Positions 6,545 through 8,577 of a DNA stretch of 8,577 nt are shown here, piece after piece. The DNA lies in NCBI GenBank assembly GCA_036397815.1, contig DASWIE010000124.1:1-8577 (forward strand). The letters are read 5' to 3'. The notes under the pieces are model-generated. The model was not told the DNA's origin, ran no database searches, and saw nothing but the letters and a program-made list of their open reading frames with translations. Within the stretch, counting starts at the first letter, position 1. Every line of letters starts with the position of its first letter. Origin of the DNA: DASQFY01 sp036397815. GTDB taxonomy: Bacteria > Chloroflexota > Limnocylindria > QHBO01. A program made the position numbers and the translations under genes.

Positions 6545-6933
6545 TCTTCGTCGACTCGAATATTCCGATGTACCTGGTCGGCGCGACCCATCCCAACAAG
6601 GACGCAGCCCGCGTGCTTCTCGAACGGGCGATCATCGACCGCGAGCGCCTCGTCACCGATGCCGAGGTGCTCCAGGAGATTCTGCACCGCTATGTGGCCA
6701 TCGACCGCCGCGACGCGATCGAGCCTGCCTTCGACGCCCTGCTCGGCGTCGTCGATGCCGTCCTCTCCATCGAGCTCGCGGACGTTCAGCGGGCCCGGAC
6801 GCTCCTGGCAACCCCCAGCCTTCAGGCCCGCGACGCGATCCACGTCGCCGTCATGCAGCGCCACGACATCGCTCGGATCCTCAGCTTCGACCGGGCCTTC
6901 GATCAGGTGCCTGGCATCTCGCGGATTGCCTGA
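6541..6933 (+). CDS. vapC: VapC-type PIN-domain ribonuclease toxin
   Basis: The protein is 130 residues, the usual VapC size. The PIN acidic residues are all in place: D5 (MIFVDSN), E46 (EVLQEIL, with E42 nearby), D98 (ARDAIHVAVM) and D117 (LSFDRAFD). They hold Mg2+ or Mn2+ for cutting RNA; in studied VapC toxins the target is an initiator tRNA, another tRNA or 23S rRNA, and the target here cannot be read from sequence. The start is GTG, overlapping the antitoxin stop by four bases. It differs clearly in sequence from the two minus-strand VapC proteins, so it is a separate lineage and not part of the duplication. It converges on the next toxin gene, with 23 bases between the two ends and no visible terminator. 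Confidence 0.92.
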   Translation: MIFVDSNIPMYLVGATHPNKDAARVLLERAIIDRERLVTDAEVLQEILHRYVAIDRRDAIEPAFDALLGVVDAVLSIELADVQRARTLLATPSLQARDAIHVAVMQRHDIARILSFDRAFDQVPGISRIA

Positions 6934-6956
6934 AGGCGGAGGATCACACGGCACGC

Positions 6957-7376
6957 TCAGCCGTCGGCAGGCAGGATCCTGAAGCTCCGACCTCCAGCGG
7001 CACGAAGCATACGGAAGTGGCGCTCGTCCAACGTCAGCACGTCGCGAATGCCGTACCGGCTGGCCAGTACGACGAGCGACGCATCGGCCAGTCCGATCCC
7101 GAGAGACGCGTATCGGCCGATCACGCGCTCCGCGTCTCGCACGTCATCCGTGTCGAAGGCTTCCAGGCGATAGACGCCGCGTCCGACTTCCGCCAGCAGT
7201 GCCCGCTCCGCAGCCACACCGGCTCTGGTGGCAAGCAGATAATCGAGCTCGGCCAGCACGAACGGCGACAGGACCCATGGTGGGGCGGCGCCGCGCAACG
7301 CATCGACTGCTTCCCGGTGACGATGCTGGCTGGCGTCTATCGCCGCCAGCAGGCCGCTTGTGTCGAGCAGGATCAC
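6957..7376 (-). CDS. vapC: VapC-type PIN-domain ribonuclease toxin, intact parent of the 3223-3639 remnant
   Basis: The protein is 139 residues. The PIN residues are complete: D5 (MILLDTSG), E43 (SPFVLAELDYLL), D98 (GLADASLVVLA) and D117 (LTLDERHF). It is expected to be a metal-dependent RNase that blocks translation when freed from its antitoxin. The GTG start at 7376 overlaps the antitoxin TGA (GTGA on minus, 7376-7373), so the pair is translationally coupled. The gene body from codon 8 on, 6963-7354, is the right copy of the 392-bp direct repeat. Comparison with the left copy shows what that copy lost: the first seven or eight codons with D5. Confidence 0.93.
   Translation of the reverse strand: MILLDTSGLLAAIDASQHRHREAVDALRGAAPPWVLSPFVLAELDYLLATRAGVAAERALLAEVGRGVYRLEAFDTDDVRDAERVIGRYASLGIGLADASLVVLASRYGIRDVLTLDERHFRMLRAAGGRSFRILPADG
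6963..7354. repeat. 392-bp direct repeat, right copy (PIN gene body)
   Basis: This is the partner of 3238-3629, gapless and about 93% identical. It covers nearly all of the intact vapC but neither its start codon nor the antitoxin gene. Confidence 0.95.
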
Positions 7377-7594
7377 CGCTCGCCGAAGCCCGCCAGCAGC
7401 TCGTCCGTCCGCTCGGCGAGATCCGGCTGGCCGCTCTCGAACAGGGGCAGCCGCGCTTCAGCAATCCGATGGGTCCCGACCGCCAGCCCGATACCCTCAC
7501 GGATGAGGTCCGCCTCGCTCCGCCCCGTCGCCCGCGAAGCGCGCCGAAGGGCTCGCTTCAGCTCATCGGTGAGGTACACGGTGGTCTTCTCCAT
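7373..7594 (-). CDS. vapB: Ribbon-helix-helix antitoxin of the second VapBC module
   Basis: The protein is 73 residues, counted from ATG at 7594. A TTG three codons earlier (7603) is in frame, but it lies inside the operator repeat and adds only MGG, so I reject it. Residues 3-9 (KTTVYLT) form the beta strand, followed by DELKRALRRASRATGRSEAD and LIREGI, a textbook CopG/Arc-type ribbon-helix-helix. The remaining acidic tail, FESGQPDLAERTDELLAGFG, should bind the toxin. The four-base overlap with vapC and the operator directly upstream point to autoregulation. Its sequence is not close to the first module's antitoxin. Confidence 0.9.
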   Translation of the reverse strand: MEKTTVYLTDELKRALRRASRATGRSEADLIREGIGLAVGTHRIAEARLPLFESGQPDLAERTDELLAGFGER

Positions 7595-7595
7595 A

Positions 7596-7622
7596 CCACC
7601 CAAGATACCATACGTTGGGTGG
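7596..7622 (-). promoter_or_regulatory. Operator and probable leaderless promoter of the second module
   Basis: A perfect inverted repeat: CCACCCAA (7596-7603) and TTGGGTGG (7615-7622), 8-bp arms, 11-base spacer, 19 bases centre to centre, ending one base before the ATG at 7594. Read on minus, TATCTT lies inside the repeat, seven bases from the ATG, as a possible -10 (4 of 6); I find no good -35. The position suggests a leaderless transcript shut off by antitoxin binding over the start site. Confidence 0.65.
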
Positions 7623-7666
7623 CATGCGTGCCATCCCCGTCCTCCGGCTCCGCCAACGCTGACACC

Positions 7667-8062
7667 TCAAGGTTCGCGGGTGACCAGCCCATATCGGGCC
7701 TGGGCACGGTCGAACGTGGCAAACGGCACCGCGTCGGCCTCGAGCGCGGCCGCCACTATGAGGGCGTCGGGAATCGGCCGTCCGGGAAGCGTACGTGCAC
7801 GCACCAGGGTGCCGAGCAGGAGATCGGCGCGCTGGCCCAGAAGGCGGACGTTTTCGCGCTGGACCAGTCCGATCAGGCTCTCGATGATGTCGAGGCGGTC
7901 CACGGCGTACTGCGTGCGCAGCACATGGGCGCACTCAGCCAGCGCGACCGGCGAGATACCGATGAGCTCTTCGCCGTCGACGAGCTGCGCGGCGCGCCGT
8001 GCCTGGGCAGCTGGAGTGCCGACCAGATAGCGAACAAGGACCGAGGTATCGACGCCGATCAT
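7667..8062 (-). CDS. vapC: VapC-type PIN-domain ribonuclease toxin of the third module
   Basis: The protein is 131 residues, counted from ATG at 8062. An upstream in-frame start at 8116 would add 18 residues of antitoxin antisense-like sequence and is rejected. PIN residues: D5 (MIGVDTSVLVRYL), E43 (SPVALAECAHVLR), D99 (PIPDALIVAAAL) and D118 (FATFDRAQ). The ATG overlaps the antitoxin TGA by four bases (ATGA on minus, 8062-8059). It diverges strongly from the other two toxins. It is followed, after a 44-base gap to the next operator, by the second module on the same strand; no clear terminator separates them, so read-through into module two is possible. Confidence 0.92.
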   Translation of the reverse strand: MIGVDTSVLVRYLVGTPAAQARRAAQLVDGEELIGISPVALAECAHVLRTQYAVDRLDIIESLIGLVQRENVRLLGQRADLLLGTLVRARTLPGRPIPDALIVAAALEADAVPFATFDRAQARYGLVTREP

Positions 8063-8316
8063 CCAGTGCGGTCGGGATCCGGCGATTCCCAGGCCGCCTG
8101 ACGCAGCGCGTCCCATGATTCATCGGATGGGACGCGACCGACCTTCTCGCGCAACGAGCCGGCCAACGAGCGCCGATGGCGTCCCGGCACGAACTCGATG
8201 ACCAGACGGCCATCTTCGACGCGCTGGACGGCCTCGTCACCGGCGTAGACGCCCATCTCCTCGCGAATAGCCTTCTCGAGGGTGATCTGGCCGCGCTCTC
8301 CTACCCTACTCGACAT
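8059..8316 (-). CDS. vapB: AbrB/MazE-type (SpoVT-AbrB fold) antitoxin of the third module
   Basis: The protein is 85 residues. Residues 2-46 show the swapped-hairpin AbrB pattern: RVGERGQITLEKAIREEMGV, then GDEAVQRVEDGRLVIEF, close to the consensus in which GQITLPKxIRxxLGI is followed by a GDxV strand. A typical Pro after GQITL is Glu here. This domain binds DNA as a dimer. Residues 47-85, with SLREKVGR and ESWDALRQAAWE, should cover the toxin. It thus pairs a PIN toxin with a DNA-binding fold unrelated to the ribbon-helix-helix antitoxins of the neighbouring modules. Autoregulation through the GTAGGTA repeat directly before the ATG is expected. Confidence 0.9.
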   Translation of the reverse strand: MSSRVGERGQITLEKAIREEMGVYAGDEAVQRVEDGRLVIEFVPGRHRRSLAGSLREKVGRVPSDESWDALRQAAWESPDPDRTG

Positions 8317-8354
8317 GTAGGTAGAGCATGATCGATACCTACCCGCGCCGTCAA
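8317..8354 (-). promoter_or_regulatory. Operator and promoter of the third module
   Basis: A perfect inverted repeat, GTAGGTA (8317-8323) and TACCTAC (8336-8342), 12-base spacer, 19 bases centre to centre, touches the ATG at 8316. Read on minus, TTGACG (8354-8349) is a good -35 (5 of 6). After 18 bases comes CATGCT, a weak -10, eight bases from the ATG. The transcript should have almost no leader, and the repeat lies between and over the core elements. Confidence 0.65.
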
Positions 8355-8371
8355 GTACGCACGGGTGGCCG

Positions 8372-8577
8372 TCAGCCGACGACCACCGGCGGCTGAAGCT
8401 CCGAAAGGATGCCGCCCGGCCTCGGCCCGCTCAGCTCGGGCTCGGGGCCGCGATCCGCGTCTCGCGACTTGAGGTCTGCCTCCAGCTGGGCGATGAGACT
8501 TGGAAAGCTCGACTGCAACGCCTGCCCATACGCCGGGGCGATCACCTCCATGAGCGCATTCTCCCGTCGGGTCTTCG
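8372..8577 (-). CDS. C-terminal part of an unrecognised protein, 5' end outside window
   Basis: The last 67 residues of a minus-strand gene, entering at the right edge and stopping with TGA at 8374-8372. Residues such as ENALMEVIAPAYGQALQSSF, then LIAQLEADL, look like amphipathic helices; they are followed by an acidic, Pro/Gly-rich linker (DRGPEPELSGPRPGG) and a short hydrophobic end (PPVVVG). The other two minus frames have less plausible composition or early stops. No family is recognised. It runs in the same direction as the third toxin-antitoxin module, whose -35 lies 17 bases after its stop. Confidence 0.55.
   Translation of the reverse strand, partial: KTRRENALMEVIAPAYGQALQSSFPSLIAQLEADLKSRDADRGPEPELSGPRPGGILSELQPPVVVG

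Noticed and set aside
6229..6954. 241-codon minus-strand frame opposite the first module
   Set aside because: Antisense to vapBC, with the usual GC-rich shadow composition; the plus-strand genes have promoter, overlap and PIN residues.
6405..8030. 541-codon plus-strand frame across the toxin-antitoxin cluster
   Set aside because: It crosses two convergent modules, and its translation is Arg/Pro/Ser-rich without motifs, while all three vapBC modules lie in other frames with complete active sites.
7199..8101. 300-codon plus-strand frame opposite the second and third modules
   Set aside because: Antisense of vapB, vapC and the AbrB-linked toxin; no ribosome site and no protein-like pattern.
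1..8577. Phage, CRISPR, restriction-modification or known multi-gene defence system
   Set aside because: No repeats of CRISPR type, no nuclease-helicase, methyltransferase or phage structural motifs were found; the only defence-related candidates are the VapBC modules.

Overview
The window is high-GC DNA with tightly packed genes. The gene types fit a free-living soil or freshwater bacterium of the Chloroflexota or Actinomycetota: a zinc-ribbon/class III cyclase/STAND-ATPase/TPR giant, a LuxR-type regulator with TPR-like repeats, leaderless toxin-antitoxin promoters, and exported proteins with Ala-rich signal peptides. I cannot fix the phylum from the sequence alone; Chloroflexota is my preferred guess. 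No rRNA, tRNA, CRISPR array, transposase or integrase was seen.

Layout. (1) Bases 1-3115, minus strand: one unbroken frame of 1038 codons that leaves the window at base 1. It encodes a zinc ribbon, a class III nucleotide cyclase, a P-loop ATPase and a long helical-repeat region. (2) 3223-3639, minus: a VapC-like PIN gene that has lost its N-terminal strand and first catalytic Asp, and has no antitoxin. (3) 3672-5123, plus: a LuxR-type regulator with TPR-like repeats but no N-terminal ATPase. Its start lies a few tens of bases from the broken end of the PIN gene. (4) 5216-5992, plus: a small secreted two-Cys protein and a Ser/Thr/Ala-linker lipoprotein, both of unknown function. (5) 5993-6257: a gene-poor gap with a short minus-strand frame that may be a gene relic. 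(6) 6258-8354: three complete type II toxin-antitoxin modules, all with PIN toxins. One is on plus with a ribbon-helix-helix antitoxin, one on minus with a different ribbon-helix-helix antitoxin, and one on minus with an AbrB/MazE-type antitoxin. (7) 8372-8577, minus: the C-terminal end of an unrecognised gene.

How it fits together. The broken PIN gene (2) and the intact PIN gene of the second module are 392-bp gapless direct repeats, about 93% identical by hand count and 3725 bp apart. They bracket the headless LuxR gene, the two exported proteins and the first toxin-antitoxin module. The simplest history is duplication of a vapBC locus, then a deletion that removed the antitoxin and toxin start of one copy together with the ATPase half of the neighbouring regulator. 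Each of the three antitoxin genes has a perfect inverted repeat just upstream of its start codon, and the spacing suggests leaderless or nearly leaderless, autoregulated transcripts. The cyclase gene (second-messenger output) and the LuxR gene (transcription output) are separate signalling proteins with related helical-repeat architecture; no functional link between them is shown.
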